Made by a program: the position numbers and the translations under genes
Assembly (NCBI GenBank): GCA_021186555.1
Contig: JAJKFL010000237.1
Location: 43,508,483 to 43,572,482, forward strand
From: Reticulitermes speratus
Lineage: Eukaryota > Arthropoda > Insecta > Blattodea > Rhinotermitidae
Direction of reading: 5' to 3'
Length of the DNA: 64,000 bases
The notes under the pieces: model-generated
Database searches by the model: none
What the model was told of the DNA's origin: nothing
The model's input: the letters and a program-made list of their open reading frames with translations, nothing else
Shown: in pieces, positions 47,346 to 58,124 of the stretch
Numbering within the stretch: the first letter of the stretch is position 1
Layout of the letters: each line of letters opens with the position of its first letter

Positions 47346-47593
47346 AGAACCAACAGCCAAAAACAAGCTAATGCTACAAGATACATCTTAAAAAAACATA
47401 TAGCTTCATTATATCTTTTTACTACGAAAATATTGACGAACCTTATTTAAGGATTTTATATTCTGTGTTTTATATATGTAAATACAGAAATTGTACATAA
47501 CTGTAATATATAAATGATAATGAAACTTGACTACATGTGATATATACATAATAACAGACACAAACAATGGATGTAAAGTAAATGTACATTACG

Positions 47594-47640
47594 AGCCCCC
47601 TGAAGATGGCCTTGTAAAGGTTGAAACATGTGTAGGGGTT
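47594..47640 (+). ncRNA. Hammerhead-ribozyme-like motif, copy 2b
   Basis: Plus strand: AGCCCC, CTGAAGA, T, GGCCTT-gta-AAGGTT, GAAA, CATGTGTA, GGGGTT. Stem II uses two G-T (G-U in RNA) pairs; stem I has six pairs. Confidence 0.5.
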
Positions 47641-47798
47641 GAAGAATAAAAAGTGAAAATATAGTGCATTTGGTTGGTGTGTGATTTGTGAGTTGTTAAA
47701 CAATGCACGGTGAAGATAATACAAAATTGATCAGCAGTGTTTACTTACTTAGCACTTCGTGGTTCTTCCTTTTATCCCAATATCAACAGATTAATTTT

Positions 47799-48659
47799 GG
47801 TTGCTGCTTTAGACCACAAAGTTGCTGCTTTAGACCACAAAGTTGTTGCTTTAGACCACAAGTTGCTGCTTTAGACCACAAAGTTTGTTGCTTTAAACCA
47901 CAAAGTGCTGCTTTAGACCAAAGTTGCTGCTTTTAAACCACAAAGTTGCTGTTTAGACCACAAAGTTGCTGCTTTAAACCACAAGTTGCTGCTTTAAACC
48001 ACAAAGTGCTGCTTTAGACCACAAAAGTTGTGCTTAACCACATAAGTTGCTGCTTTAGACCACAAAGTTGCTGCTTTAAACCACAAGTAGTTGCTGCTTT
48101 AGACACAAAGTTGCTGCTTTAAACCACAAAGTTGCTGCTTTGACCCACAAAGTTGCTGCTTTAAACCACAAAGTTGCTGCTTTAAACCACAAAGTTTGCT
48201 GCTTTAGAACAAAAGTTGCTGCTTTAAACACAAATTGCTGCTTTATAACACAAAGTTGCTGCTTAGACAACAAAGTTGCTGCTTTAAACCACAAAGTTGC
48301 TGCTTTAAACTCACAAAGTTGTGCTTTAGACACAAAGTTGCTGCTTAAACACAAAGTTGCTGCTTTAGACCAAAAGTTGCTGCTTTTAAACCACAAAGTT
48401 GTGCTTTAGACACAAAGTTGCTGCTTTAAACCACAAAGTTGCTGCTTTAGACCAAAGTTGCTGCTTTAACACAAAGTTGCTGCTTTAGACCACAAAGTTG
48501 CATCTTTAAACACAAGTTGCTGCTTTAGACCACAAAGTTGCTGCTTTAAACCACAAAGTTGCTGCTTTAGACCACAAAGTTGCTGCTTTAAACCACAAAG
48601 TTGCTGCTTGACCCAAAGTTGCTGCTTTAAACCACAAAGTGCTGCTTTAGACCACAAGT
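47799..48659. repeat. 21-bp tandem array, about 41 copies, many indels
   Basis: Unit 'gttgctgctttaaaccacaa' plus A, with 'tttaaacc' and 'tttagacc' types. Almost every second unit carries a one-base gain or loss, far more than in neighbouring arrays, suggesting sequencing or consensus error. The minus-strand open frames here are artefacts. Confidence 0.9.
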
Positions 48660-48759
48660 TCATCCGTATTTCTGTACACAATTACTGAATTACCTCCACA
48701 TATTCAATTAAAACTATATTCTCGTTTATCAACAAAACTGCTCCGTTTAAACGTCTAGA

Positions 48760-50040
48760 CGTAAATACGGCCTGTTATTGCTTCAAAGTGGCTGAAATAC
48801 AACAAGAGGCTTTCAATTACAATATAAAATACAGAAGAGGCTGCAACTTTACTACGAATTAATGTTGTTACGTCATATAAATTTTGAATATGAATTAAGC
48901 ACTTTACCATTAAACTTACGTTTAAAATTGTGATAAAACTTGGTATATAAATCGTACGAACTTCATAAAACATCGTCAATAATTCATATACAAAATTACA
49001 ATAACAGTACTTAAATATTTGTTTTGTGGACGTGAAGCCTTTGTAACGAACGCTTCACGTCAGTTTATTCAGCAAGCAAGAACGTTGTGCAAGATATTCG
49101 CTACGATTTGTCAAGCCTTTCGTTTACAACACCTAACAGTGCCACTGTCTTGTGTGGTCACAAGGGTCACCACACTGGCTGTGACCTGCACAGCACGTTC
49201 TGCGTATTGCTGGTAACCAACCGACTTACCTCTGGAATGCTGATGATAGCGTGTGGAAAATTATTACGCACTTAATGAGACACTGCAACTGTCAGCGTAT
49301 CATGCAGATTGCTGTAATGTTTGTGTGGGCGACAAGCAACATGGAAATCCAAGATGGCTACAGGCGTTTGCTTACTTAATTGTACGGCCCGTAAATATAT
49401 AAAATGAATTGCCAAGCTGCGACGGACACGACATGTTTGTTTAAAGTCACAAAAGAATGTTACTAACTTCTGATTTAAGTGTTATACTTAGAACACCTCG
49501 GATACGAAAATGTCTCGTCTTTATAAAGGCGCCAAATTGCCTACGAACTGTAGCAACCATTCTTAGTATTTCTGGTAACCAACAAACTTACCTCTGGAAT
49601 TGTGATAATATTGTTAGAAAATTATTACGAACTTAATAAGACATTGTAGCTGTTAACGTATAATATTGTAGTCCGGATTATTGTAATATTTGTTTTGGGC
49701 GCCAAAACGCGGAAGCCCAAGATGGCAACAAGCATTTGAATGTTAATTTACACGGTTCGTAAATATATAAAAGTATAGCTTCCATCTGCAACAAATTGTA
49801 AATCTTTGTTAAAATTGGCAAGTTCATAATAACTTCTGAATACGAATTTCCTTTACAACACCTCAAATACCCAACTGTCTTGTCCAATTACAAAACGCAC
49901 CAAAATGACTGTGAACTTTGCAACTCGTTTGTCGTGCTAATTAAAGCTGTTGTAAATATAAATTCAAGTGAATTAGTCGATACTTATCTTATATACTTGC
50001 AAATTTAATACAACTTACTGTAACAAACTCTGGTCAAGCA
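48760..50040. repeat. Old degenerate tandem repeat, about 310-366 bp period
   Basis: Landmarks recur in order: 'aacttacctctggaat' type at 48915, 49226 and 49586; 'ggtaaccaac' at 49214 and 49574; 'gtaaatatataaaa' at about 49393 and 49758; 'cacct..actgtcttgt' at 49129, 49495 and 49860. Copies are only moderately alike. AT-rich, no frame conserved. 50041-50384 shows nothing else. Confidence 0.6.
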
Positions 50041-50384
50041 CATGAGATATATACACGTTCGTCTATAAAACACTCGGCAGGCAGACATCCACTTCCTTCA
50101 ACTGTCAACGACTGTCTGATGTCACTGGATCAGCAATCACATAAGTCCGAGGGTTAATTTCAATTCACCCCGACAGGTGTCATTCTTATAGATAGTGCCT
50201 TATAATTACATTGGCAGCTCCTGAGAATTATGCTACACACGATGTTCGTACATGAATGCTCAGTACAGGGCCTATCCAGATACTCAGTACAAATGTCAAT
50301 CCCTAACCTAAAACTATTAAATTTATAGAGAACGCAGCTCTAAAAATGTATTATATCACAGAGTAATGTAACTACTGTTTGTGA

Positions 50385-50545
50385 CGTACCTCTGTTCCTT
50401 AGTCCCTGGCTTCCTACCACGGAGGCTCGGGTTCAGTCCCAGGTTAGACCTGTGGGACTTGTGGTGGACAAAATTACACTGGTACAGGTTTTCCTTCCAG
50501 TACTTCAGTTACCTCCTGTCAGTTATGTTTCTACAAATGACAGGA
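50385..50545 (+). mobile_element. SINE family 3, unexpanded, diverged
   Basis: 'cggaggctcgggttcagtcc' (B box region), 'gtgggacttgtggtggac' and 'ccagtacttcagtt' follow the order of the reference copy at 23286-23522; it ends in 'cctgtcagttatg'. 50546-51019 holds no recognised feature. Confidence 0.65.
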
Positions 50546-51019
50546 GCGCACCCAGAATTTTTGGCTGAGGGGTTGGAGGTGAGGGCCGACCCTGAGGCTA
50601 CATATAATTTATTTTTGAATTTAAAAGTTGTTATATAAATCATGTAATAACATAACACTGTCAGCAACTACATCTATATACACACAAATATAACTACATG
50701 TTCCATCACTCAATCACAGTGTCCTATGTTGTTGTTTTTTTTTAAATTCTATTTATTTATTTTTCAAAATTCTAACGTACGTCATCAACAGATTTCAGTG
50801 GCTGATTTCGGCTGAAGGGCAAATCACGTAAGACGTTTGATATTATATCTACAAAATCTGTGCTTTTTAAATTTCGGTTTTGGGGGGCGTGTAGCTGCCC
50901 CTGACCAGTGATAACCTGAGAGAAGGAAATGGGCCCATTAAAGGCCACAAAATAATAAGAAATAAATAAATAAACCACACGTGTGTGGAGGATATGGAAT
51001 TGGACGGATGCATGTCGCT

Positions 51020-51150
51020 GAGGATAGTGTCCGGGGTGAGAGGGGACAGGGTTGATTTTGTGAAAACGGCAATGAATCTTTAGGTTACATTAAAGGCAAG
51101 GAATTTCTTCTGTATTTAAGCAACTGTCAGCTTCTGGAGAAGGAGTCTGA
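51020..51150 (+). mobile_element. LINE family A 3' end fragment, diverged
   Basis: 'gcaactgtcagcttctggag' and 'aacggcaatgaatctttagg' match the family A 3' region in order. 51151-51940 has nothing recognised. Confidence 0.5.
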
Positions 51151-51989
51151 TCCATTGGGTTAGTAGGTTTCATGATGTGGGTCTAGCCATACCTAAGTTC
51201 TTAATGGTTCTTTAAAAACATGACTTATTTGACTAGCCAAAGTTCCAAAGACATGGTGTATCAATGTCCATAATTTAATGGTCAAAATTCACTGCACAAA
51301 AAAGGTACTGTCAGTTATAATTTGTTGTGTCTCCAGAAGTACACTTTGGCTTACTTCTTTTGATTGTACTGCCAATTTCCAATCACAGTGTTATTCACAT
51401 TAACTCATCTGTCCTCGAGGGTGGAATGTCAGAATGATCCATGGAATGTGGTTATTTTCTTTGGTAATTACACTGCATGTACAAGAACTGTCTTGTTGTT
51501 GAACTCAGTTCCTGTATATTACTGACAGTCAATGTGACAGTATGAACTGCCACGCTAGCACACTACAAAAATGTGCTACAAAATGGCCCATTGCTCTTGG
51601 ACAACACATCCATATTATGTGACAATGTTCTTTACAATTATGATTTACTGATATTTCAAGTCTTATAGTGTTTACATTGCTAAACTTCCAAGTGAGTGTC
51701 CATATTTAGAAAGTGAGGTTATGTCACCCTGCATAACCTTGACTGTCTGTAAGGTTACATGACCTCTCACCAAGAATCATATTTTGTATCACACAGGAAG
51801 TGATTGTCTCTTCCATCACTTGCAGACTTTCGGTGTATGTTGTTCCAAAATTAATAATCACACACTGGTATTTAAATTGTTATATTCCTACTGTAATGCA
51901 TTTTCATAAGTCATTCAGCAAATAGCAAAAATTATTTCAAAATTCTGGTGTTTGTTAGTATATTTTGTAAATGCTTGTCTTATGCTGGT

Positions 51990-52172
51990 TGGGACGAGTT
52001 GGCACTGGAGGAGAAGTCACTGTGGTACAAAACAGAAGTCATAACCACCACATTGAACGTTCATGACACAGCCCTCCTGAAGAGCCCTTCAGCCCCAAGA
52101 CCAAGAAAGGAGTGTTACGAAGTTATACCTCAGAAGGATGCTAATTATGGAGTGTTTTTGTTTGGTAATTGA
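51990..52172 (+). CDS. Possible coding exon or decayed ORF, unidentified
   Basis: A plus-strand frame reads WDELALEEKSLWYKTEV, on to PRPRKECYEVIPQKDANYGV, then a stop at 52170-52172. Base composition and codon choice (CTG, GAG, AAG) look more coding-like than the AT-rich surroundings. I do not recognise a family. No convincing acceptor lies just upstream and no start context stands out. It could be a terminal exon, a TE remnant or chance. Confidence 0.2.
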   Translation, partial: WDELALEEKSLWYKTEVITTTLNVHDTALLKSPSAPRPRKECYEVIPQKDANYGVFLFGN

Positions 52173-52422
52173 AAATTTTGAAACATTACTGGAAACATAC
52201 ATAAAAGAAAGGCTGTTTTAATGAAACACCCAGTAGAGTACACTGTTGCAAAGTGCAGCAACGCTGACACTCATGTAATTCGCAGCAAGGTCTGCATTTT
52301 AGTGATCTGTCCTGTACAAAACTGACAGCTGTGTAGGCTTTGTTTCTTTTGATCACACATTTTTCAACCAACAAAATGCACACTTTTTATTACACCATAC
52401 AACTTCTTTCTACAATAAAATG

Positions 52423-52467
52423 AATCCAACATGTTTCGGTTCTCCAATGGAACCATCATCAGGGATT
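52423..52467 (-). ncRNA. Hammerhead-ribozyme-like motif, copy 4 (solo)
   Basis: Minus strand: AATCC, CTGATGA, T, GGTTC-cattgga-GAACC, GAAA, CATGTT, GGATT. Stem I (AATCC/GGATT) and stem II are perfect at five pairs each. No inverted partner nearby, so this is a solo copy. Confidence 0.55.
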
Positions 52468-52790
52468 TAAACCTTGATTTTACACATATTTATAACATAA
52501 CAAACAATTGCCACATATTAAAAGTTAAAGATGTAAAATGTGGATCTTCTCTGTTTGTTGGTTAAAAAATGTATGTCAGATGAAAATGCACGGTGTGAAG
52601 AATATGAAGTTTGTGTCTTTTGTTCAATGTCCTGGGAAGTCATCAGTGAAGAGTTTGCTGTTCCAAGTGGTGAAGGATTTTCAGTTCAACAAAGAACACA
52701 TGCAATAATATTATTCATTCCGTACATTTTCTTTACTATGTTTACTGTCCGACAAATGTACACGTTTATTCACTATTAATTTGTGTAACA

Positions 52791-52837
52791 CAGTGCTACA
52801 TGTTTCGAACCTTATCCCGGTTCATCTTCAGGGACTT
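52791..52837 (-). ncRNA. Hammerhead-ribozyme-like motif, copy 3a
   Basis: Minus strand: AGTCC, CTGAAGA, T, GAACC-gggataa-GGTTC (perfect stem II), GAAA, CATGTA, GCACT. Stem I has one mismatch. Confidence 0.5.
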
Positions 52838-53235
52838 CAGTATTTCAAACTACACTGATTTTTTTACATCAATGGTACAATTTATACACTGGTTGAAATG
52901 GTAAAAACTGAATAATATATCAATTTGTATGTACGAATTTTTACGATCAAGTTGTACACTGTTAAAGTGATAAAAAGTGCTATATAGCAGTTGTTTGTTT
53001 CGATGTGACAAATCAGGTTATACAGAGGTTTAAAATGTTAAAAGTTGAATAGTCTTTTGTTGTTATGATACTGTGTATTGGAGTTGGTAGGTTGACTATT
53101 GAGTGGTGAGAATAGTACAACTTGATTGTAAAAATTCATACAAACAAATTGATATATTATTCAGTTTTTACCATTTCAACCAGTGTTTAAATTGTACCAC
53201 TGATGTAAAAGAATCAGTGTAATTTGAAATACTGA

Positions 53236-53280
53236 AGTCCCTGAAGATGAACCGGGATAAATTTCGAAACATGTAGCACT
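53236..53280 (+). ncRNA. Hammerhead-ribozyme-like motif, copy 3b, weakened
   Basis: Plus-strand partner of copy 3a. The core CTGAAGA and GAAA are kept, but the 3' strand of stem II is changed (ATTTC for GGTTC), so it is probably inactive. Confidence 0.4.
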
Positions 53281-53638
53281 GCGTTTCACAAATTAATAGT
53301 CAATAAAACTGTACATTCGTCGGACAATAAACATAACAGGTGCAACGTTGAATGTTCTTGCACACAGTTTTATTCTGAACGATTGTGATCGTGCACAGAC
53401 CAGCGTCCCTCCCCGGCCCGTTTATGATGAGTGTTTGTGCTATGGGCATGCAGGGTGTCATGACGGTCACTGTCAACTAGGCTTTCCTCAAAACACCGCA
53501 AAAGATTAGCTGATAGACCGTACCACCCACTGCGTGAAGTTTGACATACACAAAATTTGTGAGATGGATGTACTTCTGTGGTAATTATGTTGACCATTCC
53601 AAATGTTGTGGTCAAGTGCCACTCCATACAGGTGTACT

Positions 53639-53885
53639 AACCTTGATTTCCGGCTTCCGCTGCGATGTTGATGAGATCTGCAGTCTTCTGGGGTATCACG
53701 AGGCGTCGTGTGGTAATTGTTTAGAGACGTTGTGGGACAACGTATCGGTCCCATCTTCACGGGTCAAGAGTTCTTTCCTACTCGGACTCTTGATGCGTGA
53801 AGATGGGACTGATACGTCGTCCCAAAACGTCGGTAAACAATTACCACACGACGCCGCGTAATACCCCAGAAGATCGCAGATTTCA
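53639..53885 (-). mobile_element. Foldback element, family A, with longer loop
   Basis: 'tgagatctgcagtcttctgg' at 53672 is mirrored by 'ccagaagatcgcagatttca' at the right, with the asymmetric end 'cttgatttccggcttccgc' at the left. The loop holds a second inner inverted repeat ('cccatcttcacg' and 'cgtgaagatggg'). 53886-54761 has no feature I can support. Confidence 0.75.
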
Positions 53886-54761
53886 AGTGCCACTCCTTTG
53901 TTTTTGAGAACACCAAGGCTCAGACTCTGGGTAAGACTTTGTTGAGGTTTCCAGTGATTTTCCCCAAGTTACAGCAGGCAATGTCAGGATGGCAATTTAA
54001 ATTAGTTCACACCTGCTTCCTCCACATTCATGCTCTTTGCCTGGAGAGAACAATTCTGAGACTCTTAGTACAGCTGCTGTTCCACAGAGGTTCAAACAAG
54101 GCACCTTGCAAATACAAGTGACAAGTGTTACTGCTAAAGCCAACCCGCTCTTTGTTACAGTAAGTACATTACAGCTACAGCTGTGTTAGGTTTCATTCAA
54201 CAGTTCCTTTCTTCTGATGGTACTAGAGACATGATGAAAGTACAGCATCCATGAAGTCCATCCTCTATGTGCAATCTACAGGGTGCCCATCAACTTCAGA
54301 CAGAATAAGGAGCAGATTCCCTGTCACTCTACAAAACATACATAAAGAAGTCTTGTTGCCCAGTTACGTATCACATCTCATCCTGTTTACAGACAGTTCT
54401 TCTTGTAAATCCTGTATCACAGGTCTGTCGTAAGTTTTTGAAAGCATTTCCTATCATGTGACTTTGTTAGGTGTGTTTTCAAAACCAGATGTGTCATGTC
54501 TGCTGCAAGTAACGATGCATGAAGTACCGGACCAGTTATGTTTATACCGGACATGACACTTAGCCCACTTTCCTTACGATAAAGTACAACACATAGGCTT
54601 ATGAAATCACCATGTCTAATTGTCCCCAAATTTAAATTTTTGAATCACTTATCAGTTTGTCACAGAACTTGATCTGAACACTGTGGCCATCCCAGTGCCT
54701 TACTTTTATCTCCTACTGTCAATAACAGCCGACAGACATGTGAACCTGTAAGATAAGGACC

Positions 54762-54812
54762 GTCCAGCCCGTAGCGAGTTGCTATACCGACTGAGCTATC
54801 CCAGCCCGTGAT
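54762..54812 (-). mobile_element. SINE family 2 head fragment
   Basis: Reverse reading 'ggatagctcagtcggtatag' and 'ctacgggctggacggtcc' match the head at 55045-55110; the rest is missing. Confidence 0.65.
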
Positions 54813-55044
54813 GTATATGGACATACTGTAACTAGAAATATATGCAGTGGGAAGGCATGCCTTGTGATTTTAATAAGTCGTTGATCTGAAAGGCATAGTT
54901 AAAATCTTTTTCGTTTGACAGATTTTGATGACAATTGGTACGACACTTCTGTAAGTATTAACGAGTGACATTCGTTCAACTTAATTAATTGTCTTAAACA
55001 AAGTGTAAAGTATTTCAGATGATATTTTATGAAAGGCACCTTAC

Positions 55045-55345
55045 AGGTTGTGGGCCGCGATAGCTCAGTCGGTATAGCGGCTCGCTATGAGCTGGACGGT
55101 CCGGGGATAGAATCCTGGTGGGGATGAGATTGTCAACACCCATCCAGACCGGCCCTGGGGCCTACCCAGCCTTCTGTACAATGGGTACCGGGTCATTCCT
55201 GGGGGTAAAGCGGCCGGGGCGTGGCGTTGACCACCCACCCCCATCTAGCGCTAAGGTTAAAGAAAGAGTAGAACTGTACCTCTACTCCCCATCTGGGCCT
55301 TCATGGCCTTTTCTAGGGTAAACTTTACCTTTACCTTACAGGTTT
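55045..55345 (+). mobile_element. SINE family 2, full length (reference copy)
   Basis: The head has A box 'gatagctcagtcggtatagc' and a B box-like 'ggggatagaatcctgg'. The body has 'gtccagaccggccctgggg'-type and 'gggtaccgggtcattcctgg' sequence and ends in 'actttacctttacctta', a TTTACC hexamer tail. 55346-56404 holds nothing else I recognise, apart from a short CTT run at 55790-55806. Confidence 0.85.
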
Positions 55346-56517
55346 ATAGGGCTTTATGTAGCTCTTACGCTTCGCTGGCAGCCATGGAGCAGCATGGTAG
55401 CAGCCGTTCCATGATATGGTGTCACTTTCCTGCATCGACACCACACACTGTGACGACACCTCGTACCAAACGTATGTGTGACATCGTACGATTCTTACCC
55501 TTAGAATTGCTTCATGGTGGACAGCGATGTGTGTGATCATGTTAATTCCTGGGGAGTTCAGGAGGCTAATTGGTGTGACATGAATCATGCCATGGTGCGT
55601 CTGATGTGTCATATAAGGCAGGAGTCCGCGTAGGTCAGCAGTGCAGAGGGTCCTAGGTACGGTGCTCTAAAGTGGGGGCTCGTTGCTAGGGCTGCATTTT
55701 CACAGCTTGTTTTAAAACATTATTTGTGGCAGTCCAAGGAGACAGACCCAGTGTCACTGGTCGGTGTGATGTATAAAGCACTGTAATGGTCTTCTTCTTC
55801 TTCTTATGTGCTTGCAGCTGTCGGCCGATGGCACAATGTCTCCTAAAAACTTTCTCCACTGTTGTCCAGAATGTGTCGTCGTTTAATATTGATTTTAGAT
55901 CAGTGCTCATCCTGTGTGTAACCTGGAGTTGTATCCGGCAGTCCATTAACTACAGTTTCCTCTTGTTGCTGACGTAGCTTACATAGGGGTGAAGGACCGA
56001 GTCACTGTAATGGTAGTGCCTGGGAAGAAGCATATAGGGTTTGCAGAACACTGATTAATGTTGGTGTTATGTAGCAATGACAGTGGTTTGAATTGGGCAT
56101 TTTGTAGATTGATAGTGAAAGGTTGTTAATGTGAATTACTTTTGGCAGAAATTAGGGCTCTGTTAATACGATACGCTTAATACTATTGCAGAATCTGAGA
56201 GCCAATTGCATAAAGAATTAGATACAAAATGTTAAGGGTGCTGTAGGGAGGTTTGTGTAGAGACTAGATTAAAGAATGAACGTTGAAATGTAGTTTTTCG
56301 TACTATTTTGCATTGTCCGCGTGTCTGTCACTGTTTGCTAAAATCCGACTGAATGCACTTGATCAGGATACTTACTCCTTGCTATTTTATGTCACAGCAT
56401 CTCTGACATTTTTTATCTCATACAAAGCCATCATGAGGGAGACTGTACATGTAAGAGATGCATATGTAGTGCTCTCTTACGTAACTGTAATCTCATACGT
56501 ACAATCCCTTCTGTATC

Positions 56518-56560
56518 TCTCCCTGACGATGGCTCAGTATGGGTTGAAACATGTTGGAGA
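56518..56560 (+). ncRNA. Hammerhead-ribozyme-like motif, copy 5
   Basis: Plus strand: TCTCC, CTGACGA, T, GGCTC-agtat-GGGTT, GAAA, CATGTT, GGAGA. Stem I is five perfect pairs; stem II relies on G-T pairs. A diverged inverted partner ('agccatcatgaggg') lies at about 56428. Confidence 0.5.
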
Positions 56561-56624
56561 TAAAACACCCGCTCCTGAAGTACTGAAGATGAAAAAACTT
56601 CATGAATTGAATTTCTGTAATTCA

Positions 56625-57115
56625 TTCATTCTGCAGTCTGTCTTACGACAGGTCCGTAGCCTCTTCCAAAGCGAGTTCTCCACACAGTGCGATCTAGTGC
56701 TTCCTCTTTCAATTTCCAGTATCTTCTCTTTTCCTTAAGGTCATCCAGTAGCTGCTTACGTCTTCTCCCTCATCTTCCCGTCATTTCTATCCTTCCCTCT
56801 AACTTTCCTTCAATGACGTGTTTCAGAAGGCAGTTTCTACGCAAGATGTGACCAATCCAGTTAGACTTTCTTCTTTTTATTGTATGTATGATATTCCTCT
56901 CCTCCTTCACTCTGTGTAATACTTCTTCATTTCTCACACGATCGGTCCAACTGACCTTCTCCATTCTTCTCCAGCACCACATTTCCAAACATTCCACATA
57001 CTTCCGATCCACTTTCCCAAGTGTCCACATTTCAGCACCACACAAAGCTATGCTCCAAATGTAGCACTTTACTAGTTTCTTACTTAAATTTAACTCCAGT
57101 TTGCTGGTGATAAGG
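56625..57115 (-). mobile_element. LINE family B C-terminal region (decayed)
   Basis: The minus strand reads LGKVDRKYVECLEMWCWRRM, then KVSWTDRVRNEEVLHRVKEE and IGHILRRNCLLKHVIEG. This is the conserved tail after the reverse transcriptase of a second non-LTR family. Frameshifts lie near 56770. 57116-57739 has no recognised feature. Confidence 0.8.
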
Positions 57116-57739
57116 CGATATCAAATGGCAGTGTGTTATGTATCTTAATTAAGTGTGTTTAGTTGGATTTAATAAACAAGCATACGTTGTGTCTTTAAAT
57201 GTACTTTTCCGTGAGTATATTTCAGGGCAACTTGCTGCTTCCAACATCTTGAGCAACTTGTTATATGCTACAGATACAAGCTGCATTTTGAGAGGATGAG
57301 CCTTGCATCTCCAGTGTAGCGAGTTCCTGACGACGATTAGCAGCAAGTGATTGCTATTTGTGCGAGTGTAAATTACAAGTTTCTGAATATTTTCCCAGGA
57401 CTGGGAGAACAGTCAGTGGATCACAGATGGCTTTGCACTGGTGAGTGTGGGTGCTGGGTCTATGGACATAGACCACTCTTCCACCAAAGCACTGATACTT
57501 TAGTGCAACAGTGGACTCCACCGAGACAGTGCGCGCATGGATTCCAAATTTCAAGAGAGCTTCAGAATCACTCTCAGATACAGCTTTATGTCTCTCGTCA
57601 CCTCTTGCACTCCAATTCATGGCCGCCTCCACACAACCCTCACTTCACTCCTCTGCCACCAACTGCCCAGCTTCCAACCAAACATATTCAACATTAATCA
57701 CTGGCTGCATTAAAACCTTTCAACTGTCGATCTGTATGA

Positions 57740-58095
57740 GAACACTGTGTCACAGGAAGCACAGTCATAGAACACTGTGTCACAGGAAGCACAGTCATAG
57801 AATACTGTGTCACAGGAAGCACAGTCATAGAATACTGTGTCACAGGAAGCACAGTCATAGAACACTGTGTCACAGGAAGCACAGTCATAGAACACTGTGT
57901 CACAGGAAGCACAGTCATAGAACACTGTGTCACAGGAAGCACAGTCATAGAACACTGTGTCACAGGAAGCACAGTCATAGAACACTGTGTCACAGGAAGC
58001 ACAGTCATAGAACACTGTGTTACAGGAAGCACAGTCATAGAACACTGTGTCACAGGAAGCACAGTCATAGAACACTGTGTCACAGGAAGCACAGA
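57740..58095. repeat. 30-bp tandem array, 12 copies
   Basis: Unit 'gaacactgtgtcacaggaag' plus 'cacagtcata', exactly 30 bp. As 30 is a multiple of three, several frames stay open on both strands (e.g. 57511-58101 plus, 57694-58147 minus); these give 10-residue peptide repeats and are unlikely to be genes. Confidence 0.95.
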
Positions 58096-58124
58096 CACTA
58101 ACCCTGTATTCAGCAAGCCACGTA

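Larger units (their letters stand above)
47029..47690. mobile_element. Foldback element, family B, with nested family C element
   Basis: Arms of about 130 bp: 'tcacaaattacacaccaacc' at the left and 'ggttggtgtgtgatttgtga' at the right. The spacer of about 400 bp holds a (TA)n run (47161-47206) and a family C foldback (47256-47345). Each arm carries a hammerhead-like core. Confidence 0.85.
52739..53334. mobile_element. Foldback element, family B, long arms (about 200 bp)
   Basis: 'atgtttactgtccgacaaat' at the left is mirrored by 'cggacaataaacat' at the right; arms continue through 'aattgatatattattcag' near the centre. Each arm carries a hammerhead-like core; the left-arm copy is the intact one. 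Confidence 0.85.

Noticed and set aside
53672..53885. Hammerhead core in the family A foldback
   Set aside because: Has GTGAAGA instead of CTGAAGA and AAAAC instead of GAAAC; at best a decayed relative.
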